The notes under the pieces: generated by a model
What the model was told of the DNA's origin: nothing
The model's input: only the letters and a program-made list of their open reading frames with translations
Databases searched by the model: none
Position numbers and translations under genes: made by a program
Assembly (NCBI GenBank): GCA_022539475.1
Contig: VCMS01000192.1
Coordinates: 1 to 64,000 of the forward strand
DNA: 64,000 bases
Direction of reading: 5' to 3'
Origin: Gracilaria domingensis
Taxonomy: Eukaryota; Rhodophyta; Florideophyceae; Gracilariales; Gracilariaceae
Shown: positions 1 through 8,494 of the stretch, piece after piece
Layout of the letters: every line of letters begins with the position of its first letter
How positions within the stretch are numbered: position 1 is the first letter of the stretch

Positions 1-109
1 CTCGGCGCTTGTGGCGGTTCGGCTCGGGCGATGTCTTTCGGTGTACTGTGTTATGCATGGAATGTCACTTTGAAATTGAGTCTACGCCGCTGTGGCGGCG
101 GCGAAGGGA

Positions 110-321
110 TCCCTACTCGCCGGCCAGAACCGCGGCAGCCCCCTACCACAAATGAAGTAGACTCTATGTCAACGCGAGGATACCCCTAGCTCGCCGCCAG
201 ACACGCCGCGGCAGCCCCTAAAAGTGAAGTAGACTCTATGTCAACGCGAGGATCCCCTAGCTCGCCGCCAGACACGCCGCGGCAGCCCCTAAAAGTGAAG
301 TAGACTCTATGTCAACGCGAG
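110..321. repeat. GC-rich tandem repeat, unit about 71 bp
   Basis: The phrase tagactctatg recurs at 158, 230 and 301. The intervening sequence (ctcgccgccagacacgccgc, then ggcagcccctaaaagtgaag) is nearly identical between the second and third units. The first unit is diverged, giving about 2.6 copies. No open frame is conserved across units, so this looks like a minisatellite, not a coding repeat. Confidence 0.85.
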
Positions 322-347
322 TTCATGTATACCGAACGACATCGACG

Positions 348-470
348 GATGTGCTGATTTGCGGCGAAGCCAGTAGAATGCCATAGAAAGATGTCTTGAG
401 TCGCGGCTGCGGCGGAGGTGCTGGGGTGTCGTAGAAAGATGTGCTGAGTTGCGGCGAAGGCGTGGGATGG
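348..470. repeat. Degenerate tandem repeat, unit 42-48 bp
   Basis: The pattern gatgtgctga-ttgcggcgaag recurs at about 348, 390 and 438, with a shared catagaaa/cgtagaaa junction between units. There are roughly 2.5 copies. Nothing further is recognisable between this repeat and the first gene at 829. Confidence 0.6.
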
Positions 471-828
471 GATGCTATATCGAGGATTACGTAGGATCTA
501 AAGCCTGTGCACACCCTGACTGAGTTTCAGAAGTTTACAAGTGTAGAGTAGCATTTCGGACTAATATAAAACCTGGAACTATCGTCTAGGACACATGAAT
601 TATACACGTGTAAAAGAACGGCGTTCTTCGCCACGCAAATCTTACATATACCACGTGCTTGAAATCCGGTACTCTTCAGCCGATTCCATCTCTATAACAA
701 GGGGCAATCTCTCCAACTTTTCTTTACTTCCTTGTCTTTGTATACCATTCCTCTCCTTCATTTTCGTTACAACGCTCTGAATATCCGTCCTTCTATTGTC
801 TCGCTTCGGCTTGATTGTCCGCAACGAA

Positions 829-2628
829 ATGCTTTGCCAGCTACGAGATGTTCGCGGGACGAATACACGGGTTCGACTCGGCTTTCTTCTCCAATATGAC
901 GATAAGATTCGCACGACCTCTGAACTCACCTACCCGTGTTGCGCATCATTTTCTTTGAACATGAAAAGAGTACTGCGCGGTGAGAGCTTTCCGTCAATGA
1001 TATTCATCTCGTTTGGCGAGTCTGGTACTCTTACTTTCTTTACTGGATACGTTAAGAAAACCGTTCTGGGTTTACGATTCATCTCAAGATTAACCGCATC
1101 GGATACCGAAATCTTCGAAATGGAATTTTCGGGCCTAGAGGACAGCAACAAACAAATCTTGGATGAAGCTCTTAAGACGAAACCAGAATATCTACCGACT
1201 TTGGTACCGAAAACCGGGAAGTTTGAGCTTCAAATGGCATCGAGAGCCATTACGGAAGGCAATGTAAGCCCAGGAAACTCCTGCGCTAAGTATTGGTGTT
1301 CTTGCTTGGTGTTAAGCCGCATCATTTGTACTATGCAGCACGTTGCGGTGCTTTCTCACAAGGAAGATGATATGAGCAATTACGTTCCGGATTCTTTCGA
1401 AGTTGGTGTCGATTGTGGCCGCAGTAAGGGAATCGACTATTGGTGGATGTGGTACCCAAGCCCCAAACCATACTCACTTCGCTCATGGTTAGAGTACTTG
1501 AAACATGGAGAGGACTATGATTCCAGTTCTGTTGTTGAACATAGTCCTCTTCTTGAAGGCTTCTATCGTTTCCGAATCACTAAGTTTTTCAAGGACCGAT
1601 CGCACAAAATGGTTTCTATTCGCTTCGATGATGAGAGAAACTCGGAAGTAGATGCGTATCTAGATGAATTTGTGCGGACCGCAATGAAGAACAAAACGTT
1701 TTACTTCTCTAACGAGAATGAAAATCGAACCAAACTCGTACTCTCACTTCCGATATGTCTATCGCTTCCGGAAGATCACACAATCGGTTTTCAAAAATTG
1801 GGATTCGGTGGTCTAAGCCAGATGATTTCTGCCTTTTTACTTCCTCCTTGTAAGAAGAGTAATGTCACATTTGAAAACGTCGCTAGCGGCTACTATGGCC
1901 CAGTGCGCTCTGGGGCGATACAAAAGTCCATAACTGGGGAGAAGACGAAGACTGAGAAACTAAAAGTACCGAACTGGGCTTCGAATGTACTCTCCTACAT
2001 TGACAATGACTCCTTTGAGAATCTAGCATCGCTGGCAGACATGGATATTGTGGAAGATTTTAAGATTCCAGGATTCCCGTGCTTGGCTCCCGACGAAGAA
2101 GATCAGTCTGTGCAGGAAGGGGTAGACCGCTCTCCGACAGGTGATGATAAAATCGTGAGCGGTGACGAAGGCAAGAAAAAAGCAACGGCCTCCGGAGAAG
2201 AAACTCGTGTTGCACACAAAGATTCTGGAAGCAAAAGTCAAACCCCTGAGCCTGAACCTATCATCTGTGATCCTCAGGTTGCAGAATCCAAACCATTCTC
2301 TCGTGATTCTACGGCAGATGGAACCGCAAAACCTCCTCGCCTTCGATCCGTTAGATTTGACCTCAAGGAGAATAAATCTTCTGGGAGACCTTCAAAACAA
2401 GTGAGTGAGGATCATGCTGGTAAGGTGAAACAAGGCAGTGGCACAAAAGGACGTGAGGATATGAAAGGTTCGGAGAAGAATAAAAAAGCTGAAGGCGGTA
2501 TGGAAGTGGCAAACGTGGACGGGGATGAAGATTCGGAGGTTGCTTTTGATGCGTTTAATGAAGAAAGCACTAATAAGCTGAAGGAAAACATACGTAATTT
2601 GAAGCGTAACAAAAACAAATCGAAGTAA
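829..2628 (+). CDS. Family-A protein, member 1 (unknown function)
   Basis: This is a single uninterrupted frame. The first in-frame ATG is at 829 and gives 599 residues; the open frame extends upstream only to a non-ATG codon at 796. I do not recognise a named domain. The protein is clearly paralogous to the products of 2643-3941 and 8495-9715. Shared blocks are GESFPSMIFIS plus a following TGYVKK, then WWMWYPSPKPYSLRSWLEYL near residue 205, and a LLEGFYRFRI block about 30 residues later. The last third is low-complexity, acidic and basic, ending in a lysine/arginine-rich tail (NLKRNKNKSK) that could be a nuclear localisation signal. Its stop is 14 bases from the stop of the convergent paralogue, which suggests an inverted duplication followed by divergence. 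It is probably a real gene because more than 1.7 kb stays open and its sequence is conserved between paralogues. Confidence 0.75.
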   Translation: MLCQLRDVRGTNTRVRLGFLLQYDDKIRTTSELTYPCCASFSLNMKRVLRGESFPSMIFISFGESGTLTFFTGYVKKTVLGLRFISRLTASDTEIFEMEFSGLEDSNKQILDEALKTKPEYLPTLVPKTGKFELQMASRAITEGNVSPGNSCAKYWCSCLVLSRIICTMQHVAVLSHKEDDMSNYVPDSFEVGVDCGRSKGIDYWWMWYPSPKPYSLRSWLEYLKHGEDYDSSSVVEHSPLLEGFYRFRITKFFKDRSHKMVSIRFDDERNSEVDAYLDEFVRTAMKNKTFYFSNENENRTKLVLSLPICLSLPEDHTIGFQKLGFGGLSQMISAFLLPPCKKSNVTFENVASGYYGPVRSGAIQKSITGEKTKTEKLKVPNWASNVLSYIDNDSFENLASLADMDIVEDFKIPGFPCLAPDEEDQSVQEGVDRSPTGDDKIVSGDEGKKKATASGEETRVAHKDSGSKSQTPEPEPIICDPQVAESKPFSRDSTADGTAKPPRLRSVRFDLKENKSSGRPSKQVSEDHAGKVKQGSGTKGREDMKGSEKNKKAEGGMEVANVDGDEDSEVAFDAFNEESTNKLKENIRNLKRNKNKSK

Positions 2629-2642
2629 AGAAACACGGTGCT

Positions 2643-3941
2643 CTACTTCTTCACTTTTTTCCCCTTGTCATTAATGTTTTTTGTTGGGGCTGAACGCTTT
2701 CGGTCGGCACCGGGCACCATCTTCAACGCAAATGTAAGATCCACCATTTCCTTTATGTTTGCCGATGAATCTTGCTTTAGCTTGTTCACAATGGTATTCG
2801 GCAGCTTCCTCTTCCCAGGATCACTATCTTTTTCAAACTTTTTGATCTCGTCTCCAGAGATCTTTGAGCGTATCGGTCCGTAAATTCCGTTCGGAATAAG
2901 GTCGGATGGAAAAATGACCAGATCCACCAAAGATTGGAGTCCTGAAGAACCCCAAGCATTTACCCCTTTGCATCCTTTATCATTCTCGAAGCGGATATGA
3001 AGCGGGATTGCGTGAGTTATTCTAGCTCTCTTGTGCCACTTTTCGTTAACAAACGCTCCTTTCACACTACTCCCGAAGACCAAATAAGCTTCCGATGTGC
3101 AATTATTCTCATCAGAATATTGCAGGGTGCATAGTTCTCCATTATTTTTGTCCTCTGATTGAGAGATTCGTACCAAATAGAACCCTCCGAGGACCGGATG
3201 CAGCTCAGTTTCGGCAAACTCGACCTCTTTCCTTTCCAAAACTTCTCTCGCTCCAAGAAATAGTATGAATTTCGTTAGGATCATGGGCCTTGCAGACGGA
3301 TACCAGCACCAAAATATATCCTCCTGCCTCTCGTCTGTAGACGAAGTTAATGGTTTTGAGAGCAAGAATTTCTTTTTGGCTCTCTCGTCCATTTTCATGA
3401 AGTGAATAACAGCAACTGTTACCTGAGCGTACCGCAAAGCTAGTCCTGCGACCCAGCTTTCTTGGAGACGTTTCCCGGGTATGCCTGACTCAGAGGATTT
3501 ATATTTCTCTGATATTTTCAACGGAACTTCCTCAACTGTGTTCCTCTCGGCCTTGAGAATCAGTCCTTTCTCTGGAATCCCAGGCTTGCTAGCCGCAGCC
3601 AAAAGCATATCGTTCTCCTTCTCGTATGTGAAGTTCACGATTCCATTCTTCATCACTTCTTCGTCCACCTCAAAAAGGAAGGCAGCGCCATCTTTTCTTA
3701 GATAGCCCGTCACACAGAGAATGACCTTGGCATCCAAAGCACTAATGAACACCATGTGTGGAAAGGATTGCCCAATACTCAGTTTCTTGAACTCCTCGTT
3801 CAATGAAAGAGACTCTGGTGTATCGGCATGATTATCTGGAGCCGGATCTCTGTAATAGAGAAGAAGACCGGGGACCAAAGCAGTCGATGAATCCTTACCA
3901 TCATCTTCCATGGCGTAGGTGAACTTCACGGTTGCAAACAT
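2643..3941 (-). CDS. Family-A protein, member 2 (unknown function)
   Basis: The frame is open on the minus strand from 4076. Family similarity begins at the internal methionine at 3941 (MFATVKFTYAMEDD), so I use that start, giving 432 residues. Blocks shared with member 1 are GQSFPHMVFISALD with TGYLRKDG, the tryptophan-rich block FWCWYPSARPMILTKFILFL, and VLGGFYLVRIS. The C-terminus (RKRSAPTK, then KGKKVKK) resembles a nuclear localisation signal. The gene converges on member 1 with almost no spacer, so the two transcripts probably overlap at their 3' ends. The tryptophan-rich block followed by GFY is the best signature of the family. No catalytic motif is obvious. It could be a structural or nucleic-acid-binding domain, but that is not supported directly. 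Confidence 0.75.
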   Translation of the reverse strand: MFATVKFTYAMEDDGKDSSTALVPGLLLYYRDPAPDNHADTPESLSLNEEFKKLSIGQSFPHMVFISALDAKVILCVTGYLRKDGAAFLFEVDEEVMKNGIVNFTYEKENDMLLAAASKPGIPEKGLILKAERNTVEEVPLKISEKYKSSESGIPGKRLQESWVAGLALRYAQVTVAVIHFMKMDERAKKKFLLSKPLTSSTDERQEDIFWCWYPSARPMILTKFILFLGAREVLERKEVEFAETELHPVLGGFYLVRISQSEDKNNGELCTLQYSDENNCTSEAYLVFGSSVKGAFVNEKWHKRARITHAIPLHIRFENDKGCKGVNAWGSSGLQSLVDLVIFPSDLIPNGIYGPIRSKISGDEIKKFEKDSDPGKRKLPNTIVNKLKQDSSANIKEMVDLTFALKMVPGADRKRSAPTKNINDKGKKVKK

Positions 3942-4343
3942 GTCGAGAAGAGGATTTAGGAAGAAAATGCTATTGAACTCAAGACAGCTGATGGGAAATG
4001 GGAATATTGGCAGTGAAGAGTGACGGGAATAGGGACGAAGAAGGAAGTAACGTGCGTTTACGTTACGAAGCCGCACTTTCCAAATTATTGCATATCATGT
4101 GTCATGTGATATTTTTCGAGCTACTTGGCCTTCAATTTATGTTTTCAACTCCACACCTGACCCCATTTCATCCACGTGTACAATGTAGATCGACTGTAGC
4201 TACCATACCAGTTCTATTGCCACCCAAACCTTACCCCGTTTTCCCTACTCCCTTTCAGTTCAAACGGTCAAAAAAGTAACACTCTTGATGCGTTCCTTAC
4301 ATTCCCCTAGAGATTGAAGAGGTGTGCTTTTCATACACATAAC

Positions 4344-6293
4344 ATGGTCAGAGCTCTCTTTTCACTCCAACAACTACAATGTATCGAATTATCGTCCCGT
4401 CATTCTGCTCTACGCCCGATTGATGAAGCTGCAGTTGCCGTATTGAAGGATAAAATTGTTAGCAATCAATTTCAAGTAAGGAGTGATGTCGAGCTGTTCG
4501 TAAGGATTGATTCTGGTCATCTGAAACACTTTCAACACATAAACATTGTGGATGCAAGAAAGGAGCACGAAATACTGAACCTTTCTCCGTCTCTTGATCG
4601 CGTCACTCACATTTTTGTATTTGATTCCATGGAAACTATGACAGGAATGACCCTTTGTGACGGAAGACACCAATTGATGGCCACTCTTCAGCACTGTATT
4701 GAAAGAGGCATGAATCTTCGGCACACTGGTCTCCTCGTTCACATTTTGCGAGACCTGCCAGTGGAAGACTGCATGCTTTTCTCGCTCCGAAATTCGCATG
4801 ACTCTCTGATTACTACTCCATGTCTGGTGGATACTCTTTCATATCTTACTAAAAAGAAGCTGAGTGTTTCGAACCAAGCCGACACAAGTCGTTTCGCGCA
4901 AAGGGCTGCAAAGCTCAAGCTTTCTCAAAAAGATGTTTTGTTCTTCAAGACCATTTGTGAAAGGTGTACGAAGGATGCATTGCGTTTTATGTGGGAACAT
5001 CGTCGGTCTGCTTTATTTTCGTTCTCGGTCCTGCACACAAGTGGTACGAAGCGAAACTTTTTTTCCGTCTTTGACTTCTTCGGGACCAGAGTAAGGCTTC
5101 GAAGGGGTATACAGGGTCGCTTAGCAAAAAGTCTTTCCTGCTTTCCAAACGTGAAAAGAAACACACTGCAACTTTGCTTCCTTTCCGCTCTTGTATCTTC
5201 AAAGTACGTCCTTGAAAAGATGGTGTGCGTGAGGAAAACTAAGTTGGACATGAAGAGCAGCAGCAAGATATACGATCTGGTATCGAAGTCCTTCGTCGAA
5301 TGTATTTCTGGTAACGCACAGAATTTCACATGTGACAGCCTAGATGTTTTATTCCTTGATGCCGCAAAGTATTCTTTCTGTACGGTAACGAACACCTGCA
5401 GTTTCCAAGAACTCGATCGAAACCTTCCCTCTCATTTGAAGTTAACAAAACGCAGGTTTGAAGGAATGAGAGACTCATCTAATGGCGAAAAAGTCGTGAT
5501 GAATCTTGATCATGCTGTAATGCGCTCTCTGAGACCCCATTTGCCAGGTTCTCAGCCCATCGACTTTATCTTCAACTGTACCCCATGGAAGGCTTTCAGA
5601 AATGGAAGGATCAAAAGTGGAAAGCTTCACCTTGTGGTCCCGCAGGGAGTGTTACAAACTCTGCTAAACGTCCTTCGCAACTATTCGACCTCATCGCTCT
5701 TTCGTATTCTGGAAAGAAATCAGCCTTTTCAGATTAATATTGATGTATTAAGTGCCGAGCTTTCAAGGTATCTAGGTCTCTTGACACAAACAAAACCTCA
5801 ACTACTCTTGGGATATCCCAAGCATTTTTTACCGGTCCGTCTACGAATCAAACCTTCGATGGTACCCATCATTATCCTCAGCTCCGACAGTGAGCCAGAA
5901 CAGGCAAACTGCAATGCTCAACGTTTTCCTTCGCGCTGTCGAAAACGAAAAGTGGCCCATGTGAACGCAGGCACAAGCAAATCCGTTCCAGCTAAACGAG
6001 CTAGAGATTCTCCGTGTCGAAGGTCCCAAGATGATACGAGGAAGAAGTCGAAGAGAACATTGGTGAACACCAGGAAAACGCGGTCCCGTAAGAGGATAAA
6101 GGTACAGAAGTTGGATGCAATGATAAAGTGCGCGACGAAGTGCCTGCACAAAGCCAGTCGACTGGTAAATCAATTCAACGTTTGGGCCCCATCATTACAA
6201 GAGGAAAGGATTTTCGCCCATTTGGATCCGGCTCCTTATTCCCTTGCTTTCTCATCTTCGGACCCCAATTTGCAGTATTTGGGAAATCTTTGA
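4344..6293 (+). CDS. Protein with ParB/sulfiredoxin-like motif
   Basis: The open frame begins at 4314 with a non-ATG codon; the first ATG is at 4344 (MVRALFSLQQ), giving 649 residues. Residues 24-38 (RPIDEAAVAVLKDKI) resemble the helix that opens ParB-like folds. Residues 104-113 (LCDGRHQLMA) match the family signature seen as xxDGRHRLxA in ParB, Srx and related nucleases. A downstream VHILRDLPVEDCMLFSLRN segment fits the usual V.V..........A..N ending. Beyond about residue 200 I recognise nothing until a very basic stretch (CRKRKVAHVN, SVPAKRARD, TRKTRSRKRIKV), which looks like a nuclear localisation or DNA-binding tail. ParB-fold proteins bind or cut DNA, or hydrolyse nucleotides. Which applies here is unknown. 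The next frame (6128-7129) overlaps its end and may be a continuation through an intron or a frameshift. Confidence 0.65.
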   Translation: MVRALFSLQQLQCIELSSRHSALRPIDEAAVAVLKDKIVSNQFQVRSDVELFVRIDSGHLKHFQHINIVDARKEHEILNLSPSLDRVTHIFVFDSMETMTGMTLCDGRHQLMATLQHCIERGMNLRHTGLLVHILRDLPVEDCMLFSLRNSHDSLITTPCLVDTLSYLTKKKLSVSNQADTSRFAQRAAKLKLSQKDVLFFKTICERCTKDALRFMWEHRRSALFSFSVLHTSGTKRNFFSVFDFFGTRVRLRRGIQGRLAKSLSCFPNVKRNTLQLCFLSALVSSKYVLEKMVCVRKTKLDMKSSSKIYDLVSKSFVECISGNAQNFTCDSLDVLFLDAAKYSFCTVTNTCSFQELDRNLPSHLKLTKRRFEGMRDSSNGEKVVMNLDHAVMRSLRPHLPGSQPIDFIFNCTPWKAFRNGRIKSGKLHLVVPQGVLQTLLNVLRNYSTSSLFRILERNQPFQINIDVLSAELSRYLGLLTQTKPQLLLGYPKHFLPVRLRIKPSMVPIIILSSDSEPEQANCNAQRFPSRCRKRKVAHVNAGTSKSVPAKRARDSPCRRSQDDTRKKSKRTLVNTRKTRSRKRIKVQKLDAMIKCATKCLHKASRLVNQFNVWAPSLQEERIFAHLDPAPYSLAFSSSDPNLQYLGNL

Positions 6294-7129
6294 GTACAGC
6301 GACGGAGGAGGTTCAAGCCGCGGGGTATGATGTTCTAAAAGCGTTAAGGATACGGAACGGCCGACGTGCGCCTAATGATGATCTGCAGCAAAGCTTGGTT
6401 TCTAAATTTCCTTTTAAGGCTCGTTTTCAACTGATGAGGTCTTCTTGGAATGAAAGTATATCCCTGGATGACCCTTCGCACCTAATTTCCACCGTAGAAG
6501 TGTATTCGAAAAACCAAACACTACATCGGATCTCTCTCTTTGTGGATTCCAAAGAATCGAACAACTCAATGGAATCATTTCTTGGTAGTGTTCTTTCGAG
6601 CATGACAATTGATCCCAAAACTACCATAGTCGACTTGACTGGGAACAATATTTCATTTCTGAGAATGGTTCTTGACAAAAAGCTTCACATTTACGAGTTT
6701 GGCAAGCTTTGGAAGCTGGAAATGGATCCCAATCGACAGAGCTTATTCGACGTTTTAAGGGAACATGTGCTAACGGAATGCAAGTGTGGTGGCCATTGTC
6801 TGGTAAACGATAAGAATGAGGCAACTCATAATGCGTTCCCCGAAAGTTTTCGAACTCGAAATACTTCAGGGAAATCGTTTTTCAAAGGCATAGGGTCGGA
6901 GGATTTGTATGGAGATTATCACCCTTTCGAACATCCCAGCATTCTTTTAGAAAATGAAGAAGCAATACAATGCACTGCAAAGTACAGGCATGATGGAACG
7001 CGTTTGGAACTCGGAGGGTTTCTCTCAAAGAAGAATTCGATATGGCTCTATGCGACCGCAGAGAACGAGTTCCAATTGTATATCCGGTTAGTGCGATCGT
7101 CGATTCTGGAACTGCAAATCGAGAGATGA
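6128..7129 (+). CDS. Open frame overlapping the ParB-like gene; possible C-terminal part
   Basis: This 333-codon open frame starts at a GTG inside the end of the previous gene and is in another phase. It lacks a convincing ATG near its beginning, so it is more likely a 3' exon or a frameshifted continuation of the ParB-like gene than an independent gene. The overlap (6128-6293) is where a short intron or a shift would have to lie. No domain is recognised. There is a cysteine/histidine patch (CKCGGHC) near residue 222. If joined to the upstream gene, the product would approach 950 residues. Treat it as coding of unknown role. Confidence 0.5.
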   Translation: MRDEVPAQSQSTGKSIQRLGPIITRGKDFRPFGSGSLFPCFLIFGPQFAVFGKSLSTATEEVQAAGYDVLKALRIRNGRRAPNDDLQQSLVSKFPFKARFQLMRSSWNESISLDDPSHLISTVEVYSKNQTLHRISLFVDSKESNNSMESFLGSVLSSMTIDPKTTIVDLTGNNISFLRMVLDKKLHIYEFGKLWKLEMDPNRQSLFDVLREHVLTECKCGGHCLVNDKNEATHNAFPESFRTRNTSGKSFFKGIGSEDLYGDYHPFEHPSILLENEEAIQCTAKYRHDGTRLELGGFLSKKNSIWLYATAENEFQLYIRLVRSSILELQIER

Positions 7130-7218
7130 AAGGTTTTCTCTCTCCTTTTCACTTTCCTTTACTCTACGTAGCCGGAATCTTCCACAGACATTTCTATTTC
7201 TTTTTTCACAACGACAGT

Positions 7219-7464
7219 ATGGCATCGCGATTCAATTCAAACACGCATGCTTCTGTGACTTTTGAAAGTTTTGAAGAATTTCATAATGACCTGAGTGAGC
7301 TTTACGAAGAAGGAATGTCCTTCTTTAGCACACCAAACAATGCTTTAATCATTCCGACACTCAACCCGAAGAAACTGCGTGAGACAAAAGATATCTTTCA
7401 GTGCAAAAAGTGTGGTGCTGTTGAATTGTTCGTTCAATACGGAAATTCTTATTCTCTAGAGTAA
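7219..7464 (+). CDS. Short hypothetical protein, possibly a truncated transposase N-terminus
   Basis: The frame starts at an ATG at 7219 (MASRFNSNTHASVTFESFEE) and ends after 81 residues. The FESFEEFHNDLSELYEEG stretch followed by FQCKKCGAVELFV recalls the start of FAR1/MULE-type DNA-binding regions, where an acidic FxSxEE helix precedes a CxxC element. The match is weak. The frame stops about 145 bases before a LINE relic, so it may be a gene cut short by that insertion. Confidence 0.3.
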   Translation: MASRFNSNTHASVTFESFEEFHNDLSELYEEGMSFFSTPNNALIIPTLNPKKLRETKDIFQCKKCGAVELFVQYGNSYSLE

Positions 7465-7608
7465 AATGGTAGAGATTTCCTTGCCTCCAGTCCCAAGCAG
7501 GATTTGTTTTGTATGCCCGCTCCGCCGAAATGTTTTTTTTTGGACAGATGTCGACCGTCGAACTAGCTAGAGAAGGAAAAAAATGGTAGAGCACCTGGTG
7601 CACGAATG

Positions 7609-8385
7609 AAAGTACATGTGGACTCAAGCGATCCGCCTTCACGTGGTGAGTCTGTCTTCGGAGTCTGTCTGTCGGGAGTTGAAGTATGTTCCTTTGTTGC
7701 AGAGGGATCTGCATTTCGATGTGCTTTCGGAAGATTATAGGAGAGAATTGCACTTGGTTGGAGAGGAAGAGTTCGTTTATTGCTTGAATCAAAGAGCTTG
7801 CTTTTGGCTTTGCAATCACTTGTTAGACGGCAGCCATACGTTGTACAACAGATTTCAGAAGTTTTATCTCAGATTGGAAACATATGCCCATTGGATATAT
7901 TGTGGATACCGAGCCATTGCGGATTGGAAAGAAATGAATTTATTGATACTGCGGCGGGGGAGGAATTGAATATATCGATGGAGCTACCAGTTAGAGTTCC
8001 TATTGAGTCTTCAGATGATTCAAGACGACTGAACAAGCGTGAAGAACAACAATCTTTACTGAGAATGGTGCCAGATGAACTGCCGCAAGTTGTGTCCTCA
8101 CGAGAAGCAGAGACGAGGTTATCGCAGCTTTTTGTGAAACAAACTTTTACTGCATCCATTAGGAACGATGTAAGAGGCTGAATTGTTCTTGCCGGCCTAG
8201 TGTGCTTAATACTGTTGAGCACTATATACTGCATTGTCCAAAGAGAATCTTATCGAGACGCTTCTGTCTGCCTACTCTGCGATAACAAAAAGGTCTAGCT
8301 GTTGATGAAATCATTAGAAAATGGCCTGAAAGATTACTGGCTTTCTTATTGAGAGAGCGAGGCTTTCACGAGAAATGCTCTATAC
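7609..8385 (+). pseudogene. LINE retrotransposon relic: RNase H domain and 3' zinc knuckle
   Basis: One frame from 7609 carries an RNase H domain of the type found at the end of non-LTR retrotransposon ORF2. The first aspartate is in VHVDSSDPP (codon 7621-7623). A middle block LLESKSLLLALQSLV matches the usual SDSqxal region, and WIPSHCGLERNEFIDTAAGE matches the WxPxHxGixGNExADxxA motif. An in-frame TAG lies at 7738-7740. Near 8170 the frame shifts, after which the typical C-terminal knuckle RLNCSCRPSVLN-TVEHYILHCP appears. A further shifted stretch around 8300-8370 (KWPERLLAFLLRERG) matches the usual LINE tail. The reverse transcriptase is absent, so this is a short 3' remnant. The RNase H places it among I/Jockey-type LINE groups, but the clade is not resolved. 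Confidence 0.8.
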
Positions 8386-8494
8386 TACACCGTAATTAGG
8401 CTAGAATACCCATACACAGAGAGAGAGAGGTACACGTGTTTTCGGGCACGTTTTTAACTCTACACGTTTTTGTTTTTGGCGCGCGTCATGGTAC

